From the NCBI GenBank assembly GCA_963809695.1, contig CAWEKI010000010.1, positions 496,001-560,000 of the forward strand: DNA of 64,000 nt, read 5' to 3'. Position 1 is the stretch's first letter, and every line of letters begins with the position of its first letter. Below the pieces are notes generated by a model. The model saw only the letters and a list, made by a program, of their open reading frames with translations, had not been told where the DNA came from and did no database searches. This document shows, one piece after another, positions 1-8,227 of the stretch. A program made the position numbers and the translations under genes. This stretch comes from JAGDMJ01 sp963809695. GTDB lineage: Bacteria; Bacteroidota; Ignavibacteria; UBA10030; UBA6906.

Positions 1-927
1 GCTCAGGATCATCTCCCGCATTGCCTTGTATTCCATGTCGTGAAGCATCGCGGCGATTGTCTTTTCCTTGCCGGGATGGTTCGCCACGAGCGCGTTGGAG
101 ACCTCATCATAGATCAGGCCCGTCTGCTTTGCCCGCTCCTCCTTCAGCATCGGTGTGCTGGCAAGGGTCGTGATCCTGTCCCGAACGATCGCCCGGATGT
201 CCGCGAGAAGCTGATCGTCCGAAGGCAGCGCCGGTGCAACGCGCTTGGGACGGCCGCACTCCCGGGCAAGTTCCTCCTGGAGTGCGCACATCTGCTTGAT
301 ATGACCGTGCGCGAACGCCAGAGCATCCAGCATGTCCTTCTCGGAGATCTCGCGTGCGTCCCCCTCTACCATCACGATCGAGTCCGACGTGCCGGCCACG
401 GTCACGTCCATATCGCTTCTGGCAAGCTCGGAAAACGTGGGATTGATAACCAATTGCCCTTCGATCCTCCCGACACGCACTTCCGCGATTGGTCCTTCGA
501 ACGGAATGTCCGATATCATCAGTGCTGCGGACGCCGCAACGGCACCCAGGATATCCCCGTCATGCTCCTGATCGGAGGAGTACACGGTTACGATGACCTG
601 CGTCTCGTTCTGGAACCAGTCGGGGAACATCGGGCGAATGGGCCGGTCGATCAGGCGCGAAGAAAGGATTTCTTTCTCCGAAGGGCGTGCCTCTCGTTTG
701 AAGAATCCCCCGGGAATTTTCCCGGCGGAGGCGGCCTTTTCCCGGTATTCCACCTGCAACGGGAAATAGTCGAGATTGTCGTTTGCTTCCTTGCTCGCAA
801 CTACAGCTGCCAGCACCATCGTGTCGCCGAACCTTGCCATCACAGCCCCGTCTGCCTGCTTGGCGAACCGGCCTGTCTCAAGCGAGAAGATTTTCCCGCC
901 AATATTGATTTCCTTTGATACCTTCAT
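1..927 (-). CDS. pnp: Polyribonucleotide nucleotidyltransferase (PNPase), N-terminal part
   Basis: This is the 5' part (309 codons) of a gene that runs off the left edge, so the C-terminal RNase PH, KH and S1 domains are not visible. The visible part reads as the first RNase PH-like domain (about residues 1-145, including the FFKREARPSEKEIL and RLIDRPIRPMF motifs) followed by the all-helical linker. PNPase degrades RNA 3' to 5' by phosphorolysis, as a trimer and often with an RNase E/Y degradosome. The ATG is preceded by AAAGGAA-like sequence. It follows rpsO by 50 bp, the classical rpsO-pnp order. Identification is by family knowledge of these motifs and is secure. Confidence 0.95.
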   Translation of the reverse strand, partial: MKVSKEINIGGKIFSLETGRFAKQADGAVMARFGDTMVLAAVVASKEANDNLDYFPLQVEYREKAASAGKIPGGFFKREARPSEKEILSSRLIDRPIRPMFPDWFQNETQVIVTVYSSDQEHDGDILGAVAASAALMISDIPFEGPIAEVRVGRIEGQLVINPTFSELARSDMDVTVAGTSDSIVMVEGDAREISEKDMLDALAFAHGHIKQMCALQEELARECGRPKRVAPALPSDDQLLADIRAIVRDRITTLASTPMLKEERAKQTGLIYDEVSNALVANHPGKEKTIAAMLHDMEYKAMREMILS

Positions 928-977
928 ATTCCTTTTCTTTCCTGCGTCTGATTTACGTACGGATCCGGAGACCCGCT

Positions 978-1247
978 TTACTTGCGGATCTGAAGATCCG
1001 CGATGATCTTTCTGTAACGGTCAATATTCTTTTCCTGCAGATAATCGAGCAGTCGGCGCCGCTTGCCGACCATTTTCAGCAGCCCCACGCGCGAGTGGTG
1101 ATCCTTCGTAAACTTCTCGAAGTGCGGCGTCAGATCGTTGATGCGGGCGGTCAGAAGGGCGATCTGGACTTCGGGGGTTCCCGTGTCCTTCGGGTCCTTA
1201 CCGTATTTCTTGATGATCTCCGACTTCTGTTCCTTCGTAATAGCCAT
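978..1247 (-). CDS. rpsO: 30S ribosomal protein uS15
   Basis: An 89-residue protein, the standard length for uS15, which binds 16S rRNA helices 20-22 early in 30S assembly. The sequence starts MAITKEQKSEII and carries the family signature around HHSRVGLLKMVGKRRRLLDYL. The start ATG follows an AGGAGC box. It sits between ribF and pnp as in many bacteria. In E. coli S15 represses its own mRNA; I see no recognisable pseudoknot here and make no claim about that control. Confidence 0.97.
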   Translation of the reverse strand: MAITKEQKSEIIKKYGKDPKDTGTPEVQIALLTARINDLTPHFEKFTKDHHSRVGLLKMVGKRRRLLDYLQEKNIDRYRKIIADLQIRK

Positions 1248-1272
1248 TGCAGATGCTCCTTGGTGTGTGAAT

Positions 1273-2220
1273 TTACCGATGGTCTTCCAACCCTGCGACG
1301 AACTTCCGGGTTTCCTCCCGGTCCTTTTCCAACTGTGCGCTCAGTTCCGCCAATGAGCCGAATTTCCGCTCATCGCGCAGTTTCCGCAGGAATTTCAGTG
1401 TGATCAAATCTCCGTAAATGTCCCCGTGAAAATCCAAAATGTGAACCTCGAGTGTTTCCTTCAACCCAGCGCTGACAGTTGGGCGAACCCCGATATTCAT
1501 CATGCCAAACCACTGCGCGTCCGCCACGTGCACACGGACCACATAGACCCCGTGCCCGGGGATCACCTTGTTCCCGGGCTCCGGGCGAATGTTTGCCGTA
1601 GGGAAACCCAGCGACGCCCCCCGCCGATCCCCTTCCACCACGCGTCCCTGCATCCCGTACACACGCCCCAGCAACGCCGTCGCCCGCCCGATTTCCCCCG
1701 CCACCAGCGCTTTCCGCACCCGCGTGCTACTGACGACCTCGCCCTCCACCTCGTAGGGGGGAACCGTCACCAGCGAAAAGCCGTGCATCCGCCCCATCAG
1801 TTCCAGCTCCCGCACGGTACCCTCACGGTCCCGGCCGAACATGTGATCGTACCCGACAACCACTTCGCTCGCCCCGACTCCGTGCACGATGTAGTCCCTG
1901 TAGAACGCGTCTGCAGAGAGCCTGGAGAACTCAATGGTGAACCTGATGACGAGCAGCAGGTCCACCCTCAGCGCATCCAGGAGCGCGACACGCTCGTCGA
2001 TCGTGGTCAGCAGCTGCACGGATCCTTTTGCCGACGGGACGACTTCCTTCGGATGCGGATCGAATGTGATGACCACGCTCCGCCCTCTGCGCTCACCCGC
2101 CCGGCGTGTCACCTCGCGAATGATCTCGCGGTGGGCGCAGTGCACCCCGTCGAACGTCCCGACCGTTACGACGGAACTCCGGTCCTTCTGAGCCTCTGCG
2201 AGGGAACGGATGACCTTCAT
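1273..2220 (-). CDS. ribF: Bifunctional riboflavin kinase / FAD synthetase
   Basis: A 315-residue cytosolic enzyme that phosphorylates riboflavin to FMN and adenylates FMN to FAD. The N-terminal nucleotidyltransferase half shows GTFDGVHCAH (21-30), VGYDHMFGRDREG (about 122-134) and SSTRVR (164-169). The C-terminal flavokinase half shows GFPTAN (205-210). Length is normal for the family. The usual HxGH adenylyltransferase motif reads HCAH here, a mild Gly to Ala change. The ATG overlaps the truB stop by 4 bp (ATGA), so it is probably translationally coupled to truB. With ribBA at 38.8-40.0 kb the window holds both ends of flavin synthesis. Confidence 0.95.
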   Translation of the reverse strand: MKVIRSLAEAQKDRSSVVTVGTFDGVHCAHREIIREVTRRAGERRGRSVVITFDPHPKEVVPSAKGSVQLLTTIDERVALLDALRVDLLLVIRFTIEFSRLSADAFYRDYIVHGVGASEVVVGYDHMFGRDREGTVRELELMGRMHGFSLVTVPPYEVEGEVVSSTRVRKALVAGEIGRATALLGRVYGMQGRVVEGDRRGASLGFPTANIRPEPGNKVIPGHGVYVVRVHVADAQWFGMMNIGVRPTVSAGLKETLEVHILDFHGDIYGDLITLKFLRKLRDERKFGSLAELSAQLEKDREETRKFVAGLEDHR

Positions 2221-2915
2221 GTGACCTGCTTCCGTTCGCCGGCTTTATAGCGCACGAGCTCTTCAATCGACGCAGCATCTGCAAGGCGGTACTGCCCGAT
2301 CCTCGTCCGGGTCAGGCTGTCCAGATATGCGCCGCACCCAAGTCTTCGCCCGATGTCATCAGCAAGGGTTCGGATATAGGTTCCCTTCGAGCAGACGACG
2401 GTGAACCGGACCTGTGGGATCTCGATGAGGGTCGGCTCAATGGAGGAGATCACGATCTCCCTTGGGCGGCGCTCAACCTCGATTCCCCTCTTCGCATATT
2501 TGTAAAGACGTGTGCCGCGTACTTTGGCCGCCGACCACATCGGGGGAAGCTGCGTCTGGTATCCCACGAATCCCGCAAGGACCTCCCGCACGGCATCCGC
2601 CGTAATCCCGTCGGTATTTTTCCACTCGATCACAGGGGTCTCGGCGTCGAAGCTCGCCGTCCGGGCCCCCAGCAGGACGGTTGCATCGTACTCTTTTTCC
2701 TGCCCCTGGTAGAGATCGATCTCCCGCGTCTTTTTCCCGGTGCACACGATCAGCAATCCCGTTGCCAGAGGATCCAGGGTGCCCGCATGGCCGATCTTCC
2801 GGACATGAAAGACGCGCCGGATCTTGTTCACAACATCGAACGAGGTCCACCCCTTCGGCTTGTCGACGAGGAGCATTTCCCCCTGTGCGAGGTCGAGTTC
2901 ACGATGCAGTACCAT
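2217..2915 (-). CDS. truB: tRNA pseudouridine(55) synthase
   Basis: TruB converts U55 of the tRNA T-loop to pseudouridine. The catalytic motif GHAGTLDPLATGLL is present with the nucleophilic Asp at about residue 48 from the chosen start, and LLVDKPKGWTSFD precedes it. At about 232 residues it belongs to the short TruB class, without the long C-terminal extension of E. coli TruB. The start is uncertain: the ATG at 2915 overlaps the end of rbfA by 17 bp and has GGGAAAG upstream, while an ATG at 2876 directly after AGGGGG would also work. The reading frame continues open to 2996 but that part lies in rbfA. Confidence 0.93.
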   Translation of the reverse strand: MVLHRELDLAQGEMLLVDKPKGWTSFDVVNKIRRVFHVRKIGHAGTLDPLATGLLIVCTGKKTREIDLYQGQEKEYDATVLLGARTASFDAETPVIEWKNTDGITADAVREVLAGFVGYQTQLPPMWSAAKVRGTRLYKYAKRGIEVERRPREIVISSIEPTLIEIPQVRFTVVCSKGTYIRTLADDIGRRLGCGAYLDSLTRTRIGQYRLADAASIEELVRYKAGERKQVT

Positions 2916-3273
2916 CAGGGGGAGTCTTTCCCTCGTCGTCATGGATCTTCTTGAGCAGGTGGTTGATCCTGTCCACGTGATCAAGCGTATTGTCATGGAA
3001 GAACTGGAGCGCCGGGGTGAATTTCAGATGCAGGTGCGATGCCACGATCCCCCGGATATGCTGCTTTTCGTCTTTCAACATGGCCATCGTCTTCTCCTGC
3101 ACAGCCGCCTCCCCGAAGATGCTGAAGTAGATCTTCGCGATCTTCAGGTCAGCGGTGACTGTCACGTCGGTGACCGTGATGAAGCCATAGGCCTTGTCTC
3201 TATATTCCCGGATAAGAATCGCGCCGATTTCTTCCCTGAGGAGCGACGCGACCCGCTCCGTGCGAATCGACAT
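2899..3273 (-). CDS. rbfA: 30S ribosome-binding factor A
   Basis: A 124-residue KH-type RNA-binding protein that helps mature the 16S rRNA 5' end and is needed at low temperature. I chose the ATG at 3273 (MSIRTERVASLLREE) because it follows a GGAAGA box and matches the usual RbfA N-terminus; the frame is open further upstream but runs into infB. The family core ITVTDVTVTADLKIAKIY is visible. It sits between infB and truB in the conserved nusA-infB-rbfA-truB order, 14 bp after infB. Confidence 0.95.
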   Translation of the reverse strand: MSIRTERVASLLREEIGAILIREYRDKAYGFITVTDVTVTADLKIAKIYFSIFGEAAVQEKTMAMLKDEKQHIRGIVASHLHLKFTPALQFFHDNTLDHVDRINHLLKKIHDDEGKTPPDGTAS

Positions 3274-3287
3274 TGTGTCTTCCCCTG

Positions 3288-6008
3288 TTACGAGGTCAGT
3301 TTGCGTTTCGCTTCCACGATGCGGAACGCCTCGATGATGTCCCCCACCTTGATGTCGTTGAAATTCTCGAGCCCCACGCCACATTCGAAGCCTGCCTCCA
3401 CTTCACGGACGTCATCCTTGAATCGTTTCAGCGAGCTGATGCCCCCCTCGAAGACCTGGATGCCGTCGCGGACCAGGCGAACCTTGCTGCTCCGGACGAT
3501 TTTGCCGTCCTGCACGTAACATCCGCCGATATTCCCGACCTTCGGGACCTTGAACACCTCGCGCACCTCCACGGTGCCGACCACTTCTTCCTTCTTCTCC
3601 GGTGCGAGCAATCCTTCCAGCGCGTTGTGAATATCGTCGATGGCGTCGTAGATGATATTGTAGGTGCGGATATCGACCTTCTCTTTCTCCGCGAGACGCC
3701 GTGCATTCAGGTTGGGCCGGACCCGGAATCCGATGATGACGGCCCCCGAGGCGGCCGCAAGGATGATGTCAGACTCCGAGATGGTCCCGACCCCGCTGTG
3801 AATCACGTTCAGTTTCACCTCCTTGTGCGAAGTCTTCATGAGCGAATCGGACAGCGCTTCCACCGACCCGTCCACGTCGCCCTTGACGATCACCGCCAGT
3901 TCTTTGACCTGCCCTTCCTTGATCTGCTGCGAAATATCATCGAGCGTCGTAAGCCGGATCTGACGGAAATCCTGCTCCCGCTTGAGCTGCTGGCGCCGGA
4001 GGCTGATCTCTCGTGCCTCGCGGTCGGACGACATGACCACAAACGTGTCACCGGCCTGCGGGAAGCCGTCGAGCCCGGTCAATTGCACCGGCGTGGACGG
4101 ACCTGCAGCCTCCACACGGTTCCCCCGCTCATCGAACATCGCCCGGACCTTACCGCTGAATATGCCCGCAAGGAAGGGATCACCGATGCGAAGTGTCCCT
4201 TTCTGCACAAGCACGGTGGCGGTGATTCCCTTGCCCTTGTCCAGCTGCGCCTCCACAATGGTCCCCACGGCCAGGCGTTCCGGATTCGCTTTCAGGTCAA
4301 GGACATCCGCCTCCAGGGCGATCTTTTCCAGCAGCACGTCGACATTCTTGCCTGTGCGTGCCGAGAGCTCAACGCATTGGTACTTGCCGCCCCACTCCTC
4401 GACAAGGATATTCCGTTCCGCAAGCTGCTGGCGAATCCTGTCCGGATTCGCATCCGGCTTGTCGATCTTATTGACGGCGATGATGATCGGCACGGCTGCT
4501 GCCTGCGCATGGCTGATGGCTTCCAGGGTCTGCGGCATGACGCTGTCATCGGCCGCGACCACCAGGACGACAATATCGGTGATCTGAGCCCCGCGCGCAC
4601 GCATGGCCGTAAATGCTTCGTGGCCCGGCGTGTCAAGGAACGTTACGACATTCCCGTTCGGGGTGGTCACTTCGTACGCGCCGATATGCTGCGTGATCCC
4701 TCCGGCCTCGCCGGCAACCACGTGGGAGCTGCGAATGTAGTCAAGCAGCGACGTCTTGCCATGATCCACATGGCCCATGATGGTCACCACCGGAGCCCTC
4801 CTGCGCAGATCTTCCGGACGGTCCTCGTCTTCCTTCAGCGTGTCTTCTTCGGCAAGTTCGGAATAGAAGGTGATCTCAAAGCCAAACTCGTCGGCCACAA
4901 GCATGATCGTATCCTTGTCAAGCCGCTGGTTGATCGAGACCATGATCCCGAGCTCCATGCACTTCTTGATGACGTCTGCGACGTTCACCTTCATGAGATT
5001 GGCAAGGTCATTCACGGAGACAAATTCCGTGACGCGCAGCTTGCCTTCCTGTTTGAGGGCCTCCTCCTGCGCACGCGCCTCCTCTTCCTCCCGTTCCTTC
5101 CGCTTTCGCTTCTTGAACGACGCACGCACGCTTACCGCGGTGTCGTCCATCGCAGCGAACGTCCTGCGGATGGCATCCTGAACCTCGTGTTGATCGACCT
5201 CCTTGTGGCGTAGCTTCTTTTTCTTCTTCTTCTTCCGTTCTCCTTCTTCAGGTTCACCGACCTTGACTTCCGGTGTCTCGTCTTTGACCTTCTTTTTCTT
5301 CTTCTTTCTCTTATGTTCATCCAGCTCGGCGGGCGTTGCCGCGGCTCCGGGAGCAGACGCTGCCGCTTTCGCGGGCTTCGGAGGCGCTTGCTTGGGGCGC
5401 AGGTCGATCTTTCCTTTGATGGTCAACCCCACCCTGGCCCTCCGCTCTTTTTCGAGCGGCGAGAGATGCGCCAGATCTTCCTTCTTCGGCAGTCCGGGGG
5501 CCGCCACGTCCACAGAAACGAGCTCACCCGTGACTGCGGAGACGGGAGGGACTTCGGAGGGCGCGGGTTCCTGGGCGGACCCTGCTGGCGCGGCCTCCTG
5601 ATCAGTCGCAACGGGTTCCGAGATCGTCCCTTCTCCGGGGGCCTGTTCCACAGCCTCTTCCTCCTCGGGAACCGCGACCGGAGGTGCTTCCACGACGGGC
5701 GGTGCCGGAGCTGCCGGCGTAACGGCCGGATGTGATGCAACCGGCTGTTCTACGGCCTCTTCCTTCTTTTCTGCTTTCTTTCTGCTGTCCCGTATTTCCT
5801 GAATCTTGCGCTGGTGCTTCTCGGCGACATCCTTCTCCTTCTTGAAATGCACCAGCACATCCTTCATCATGTCGTCGTCGACCGACGACATATGGCTCTT
5901 CACCTCGTGCCCCTTCTTCCGCAGAAACTCCATCAGGGTCTCGTGGGAGATGTTGAGCTCAGTGGCCAGCTTGTAAACCTTTTTCTTCTTTTCTGCTGTT
6001 TCTGACAT
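3288..6008 (-). CDS. infB: Translation initiation factor IF-2
   Basis: A 906-residue GTPase that brings fMet-tRNA to the 30S subunit. Order of parts: an N-terminal IF2N helical module (residues 8-55), a low-complexity linker (about 75-320) rich in Pro/Ala/Glu with three Lys-rich runs, a second IF2N-like module (about 325-380), then the G domain with GHVDHGKT (about 412-419), DTPGHEAFT and NKIDKP, and the C-terminal beta-barrel and tRNA-binding domains. I start at the second ATG (6008), six bases after AAGGA; the first ATG at 6014 abuts that box. The long charged linker is usual for IF-2 but strongly biased here. Confidence 0.97.
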   Translation of the reverse strand: MSETAEKKKKVYKLATELNISHETLMEFLRKKGHEVKSHMSSVDDDMMKDVLVHFKKEKDVAEKHQRKIQEIRDSRKKAEKKEEAVEQPVASHPAVTPAAPAPPVVEAPPVAVPEEEEAVEQAPGEGTISEPVATDQEAAPAGSAQEPAPSEVPPVSAVTGELVSVDVAAPGLPKKEDLAHLSPLEKERRARVGLTIKGKIDLRPKQAPPKPAKAAASAPGAAATPAELDEHKRKKKKKKVKDETPEVKVGEPEEGERKKKKKKKLRHKEVDQHEVQDAIRRTFAAMDDTAVSVRASFKKRKRKEREEEEARAQEEALKQEGKLRVTEFVSVNDLANLMKVNVADVIKKCMELGIMVSINQRLDKDTIMLVADEFGFEITFYSELAEEDTLKEDEDRPEDLRRRAPVVTIMGHVDHGKTSLLDYIRSSHVVAGEAGGITQHIGAYEVTTPNGNVVTFLDTPGHEAFTAMRARGAQITDIVVLVVAADDSVMPQTLEAISHAQAAAVPIIIAVNKIDKPDANPDRIRQQLAERNILVEEWGGKYQCVELSARTGKNVDVLLEKIALEADVLDLKANPERLAVGTIVEAQLDKGKGITATVLVQKGTLRIGDPFLAGIFSGKVRAMFDERGNRVEAAGPSTPVQLTGLDGFPQAGDTFVVMSSDREAREISLRRQQLKREQDFRQIRLTTLDDISQQIKEGQVKELAVIVKGDVDGSVEALSDSLMKTSHKEVKLNVIHSGVGTISESDIILAAASGAVIIGFRVRPNLNARRLAEKEKVDIRTYNIIYDAIDDIHNALEGLLAPEKKEEVVGTVEVREVFKVPKVGNIGGCYVQDGKIVRSSKVRLVRDGIQVFEGGISSLKRFKDDVREVEAGFECGVGLENFNDIKVGDIIEAFRIVEAKRKLTS

Positions 6009-6056
6009 TAGCATTCCTTATGAAATCAACGGAGCTGGGGCACACAATCTTGCACG

Positions 6057-7451
6057 CTATTCGTCCTTCGCTGTGCCCTCCTCCTGGGAGGATTCTTCCT
6101 CCCCCTCTGCGTCAGGCGACTGTGCGGGTTGCTCGGGCACCGGAGGTTGTTTCTCCGCTTCCGCGGCAGCCGGAGCTGCGGCCTGCGGGCCGATTTCTTC
6201 CTCTGTCTCCTCCTCGACTTCCGCCTCTTCCAGATCCCGTTTCATCATGTCGCGAATTTCCTTGATCCGGGCTTCATCAAGCCCCGGAATTGCCAGGAGC
6301 GTGTCCAACTTCGCTTCGAGCACTTCCTTAGCCGTTTCGATGCCGGCATCGATGAGCTTCAGATACAGCTCTTCGCCGAGCTCCTCCTTGAAGTCCACCA
6401 GCTCGATGTCGTATTCATCCTCGCCTCCCTCCTTGATCAGATTGATCTCATACCCCGTGAGCTTGGAAGCAAGGCGGATGTTCTGTCCGTTTCTCCCGAT
6501 TGCGAGCGAGACCTGGTCGGCGGCCACGAGAACATTGGCGGTTTTGGTCTCGTTGTTCAGCTCGATCGTCTTGAGTTTTGCGGGCGCGAGCGCGCGTTGA
6601 ATGAACACGTTCGGCTGCTCGCTAAAGTTGATAACGTCGATATTCTCGTTATTCAATTCCCGCACGATTGTGTGGATCCGCACTCCCTTCATCCCCACGC
6701 ACGCGCCAACCGCGTCGATGCGGTCATCATGCGACTCCACCGCCACTTTCGCCCGCTCGCCCGGTTCCCGGGCAATCTGTTTGATCTCGATAATGCCGTC
6801 GTAAATCTCCGGGATCTCCAGCTCAAATAGCTTCGAAAGGAATTTCGGATCCGCACGGGACACGATCACCAGGGGGTTCCCCGAGTTCTTGCGGACTTCC
6901 TTGACCACGGCACGGATGGTATCCCCCTTCTTGTAGTGCTCCTTGAAGATCTGCTCGCTCTTGGGCAGGAGCAACTCGTTCCGGTTGTGATTGATCAGGA
7001 TTTCGTTCCGCCGGATCTGGTAGATCTCTCCTACCACGATGTCGCCAATAGTGTTGCTGTACTCGTTGTAGATCAGCTCGCGCTCGATTTCCTTGATGCG
7101 CTGGTTCAAATTCTGCTTCGCACTGACCACGAGCCTCCGACCGAATGATGCCAGCGGCACAATTTCCACATAGTCTTCGCCGACATCAAGGTGTTCGCCG
7201 GAGACGCTCTTGGCATCCTCGACCGTGATCTGCGTTGTCGGGTTCTCCACCGTGTCCACCACTTCCCGTTCGAGGTAGATTTCGATGTCTCCCTTATCCA
7301 TATTCACCACAACGTCAAACTTGGCGTCCTGCCCATACTTTTTCCTTACCATCATGGAAAAGACATCTTCCACAATTCCGGCCAGTATGTCCTTGTCGAT
7401 TCCCTTCTCGCGCACCATCTGGGAAAATGATTCGACAATCTCGGAATTCAT
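6057..7451 (-). CDS. nusA: Transcription termination/antitermination factor NusA
   Basis: A 464-residue RNA-polymerase-associated factor. It contains the N-terminal RNAP-binding domain (MNSEIVESFSQMVREKG), an S1 domain (about 135-200), two KH domains (including VAIGRNGQNIRLASKLTG) and a helix-hairpin-helix stretch (LLAIPGLDEARIKEI) before a roughly 50-residue Glu/Pro/Ala-rich acidic tail. The ATG at 7451 is preceded by GGAGG at ideal spacing, so I prefer it to the upstream in-frame ATG at 7463. It lies between rimP and infB as in most bacteria. A terminator-like hairpin ahead of rimP (7972-7992) might be a NusA target. Confidence 0.96.
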   Translation of the reverse strand: MNSEIVESFSQMVREKGIDKDILAGIVEDVFSMMVRKKYGQDAKFDVVVNMDKGDIEIYLEREVVDTVENPTTQITVEDAKSVSGEHLDVGEDYVEIVPLASFGRRLVVSAKQNLNQRIKEIERELIYNEYSNTIGDIVVGEIYQIRRNEILINHNRNELLLPKSEQIFKEHYKKGDTIRAVVKEVRKNSGNPLVIVSRADPKFLSKLFELEIPEIYDGIIEIKQIAREPGERAKVAVESHDDRIDAVGACVGMKGVRIHTIVRELNNENIDVINFSEQPNVFIQRALAPAKLKTIELNNETKTANVLVAADQVSLAIGRNGQNIRLASKLTGYEINLIKEGGEDEYDIELVDFKEELGEELYLKLIDAGIETAKEVLEAKLDTLLAIPGLDEARIKEIRDMMKRDLEEAEVEEETEEEIGPQAAAPAAAEAEKQPPVPEQPAQSPDAEGEEESSQEEGTAKDE

Positions 7452-7493
7452 TACTTCCTCCACAATAAAATGACAACAATAAGGACCACCCTG

Positions 7494-7955
7494 TCACCAG
7501 GGCGCCTTCACACTCGTTTCCAGGAGCGCAGAAAAGGGAATGCATATCTCTTCCCCTCGCGCTTCCACCTGAATGACAATACCCGACTCGTCAACCGCAA
7601 GCAATTTGCCCGTCCGCTCAGCGGGGTCCTGCCCCGGCAGCAATGTGACCTGTACCCGGCGTCCGATGTGTTTACGGTACTGCCAGGGGTACTTGAGCGG
7701 CCTGTCGATCCCCGGGGAAGACACCTCCAGCCGGTAGGCCTCCTTAATCTCAGGTGCAGCATCGATCGCCTGGGCAACCTCCCGGCTCACTGCCGTGCAG
7801 ATATCGCTGGTAATTCCCGCCTCAGAGTCAATATAGACTTCTATCACCCTGATACCGTGCTCTCCACGGACTACCAGGTCCATAAGGCGAGCCCCAGAGC
7901 GATCAACCTGCTCCGCTACGAGCCCCCGCAGCTTCTGATAACTGGGTGCATTCAC
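7494..7955 (-). CDS. rimP: Ribosome maturation factor RimP
   Basis: A 153-residue protein needed for 30S assembly. The N-terminal alpha/beta domain includes GIRVIEVYIDSE and YRLEVSSPGIDRPL, a hallmark of RimP/YhbC, followed by an SH3-like C-terminal domain. The start is GTG at 7955 with no convincing Shine-Dalgarno sequence: the bases just upstream are the U-run of a terminator-like hairpin. It is the first gene of the rimP-nusA-infB-rbfA-truB-ribF-rpsO-pnp run. An upstream start cannot be excluded because the frame stays open, but no ATG is available. Confidence 0.92.
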   Translation of the reverse strand: MNAPSYQKLRGLVAEQVDRSGARLMDLVVRGEHGIRVIEVYIDSEAGITSDICTAVSREVAQAIDAAPEIKEAYRLEVSSPGIDRPLKYPWQYRKHIGRRVQVTLLPGQDPAERTGKLLAVDESGIVIQVEARGEEICIPFSALLETSVKAPW

Positions 7956-7971
7956 GGGGTATGCAGTAAAT

Positions 7972-7992
7972 AAAAAAAGCCCAAAACGGGCT
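7972..7992 (-). terminator. Terminator-like hairpin immediately upstream of rimP
   Basis: On the minus strand AGCCC-GTTTT-GGGCT is followed by seven Ts, the layout of a short intrinsic terminator. It lies about 235 bp beyond the ltaE stop but only 16 bp before the rimP GTG, and just downstream of a possible rimP promoter (8009-8037). It may end transcripts from ltaE or attenuate the rimP-nusA operon. The 5-bp stem is short. Confidence 0.6.
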
Positions 7993-8008
7993 ATCTCTGG
8001 AACGGGGT

Positions 8009-8037
8009 AAGATACATAAGTGACGGATGAAAAGCAA
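8009..8037 (-). promoter_or_regulatory. Candidate promoter of the rimP-nusA-infB operon
   Basis: Minus strand TTGCTT, 17 bp, TATCTT. The -10 and spacing fit the other promoters in this window; the -35 is only half-matched. Transcription would start near 8002 and run straight into the hairpin at 7972-7992. The rest of the 7993-8227 gap shows no gene. Confidence 0.35.
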
Positions 8038-8227
8038 GAAAAATCATCCTGTGAAGAACACGGCGTCCAAAGGTCAAGAATCGGCCTGTCCTACAAAACA
8101 AACAACGCCGAAAGGGGAAAAAGTTTCCTGTAATCCGGCCTCTTCAATACACCCTTCCAAAGTCGAAATATGTGGCGTTATGCACGATCCCGTGCCAGTT
8201 GATTTCACAGTTCCTGACGGAGCAGTA

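Noticed and set aside
3273..5213. Long plus-strand open frame (646 codons) opposite infB
   Set aside because: It is antisense to a highly conserved gene, has no family similarity or ribosome-binding site, and is explained by the codon bias of infB.
5210..5320. Runs of lysine codons in infB as possible slippage or repeat element
   Set aside because: Lys-rich stretches are usual in the variable IF-2 linker, and the frame stays open across them.
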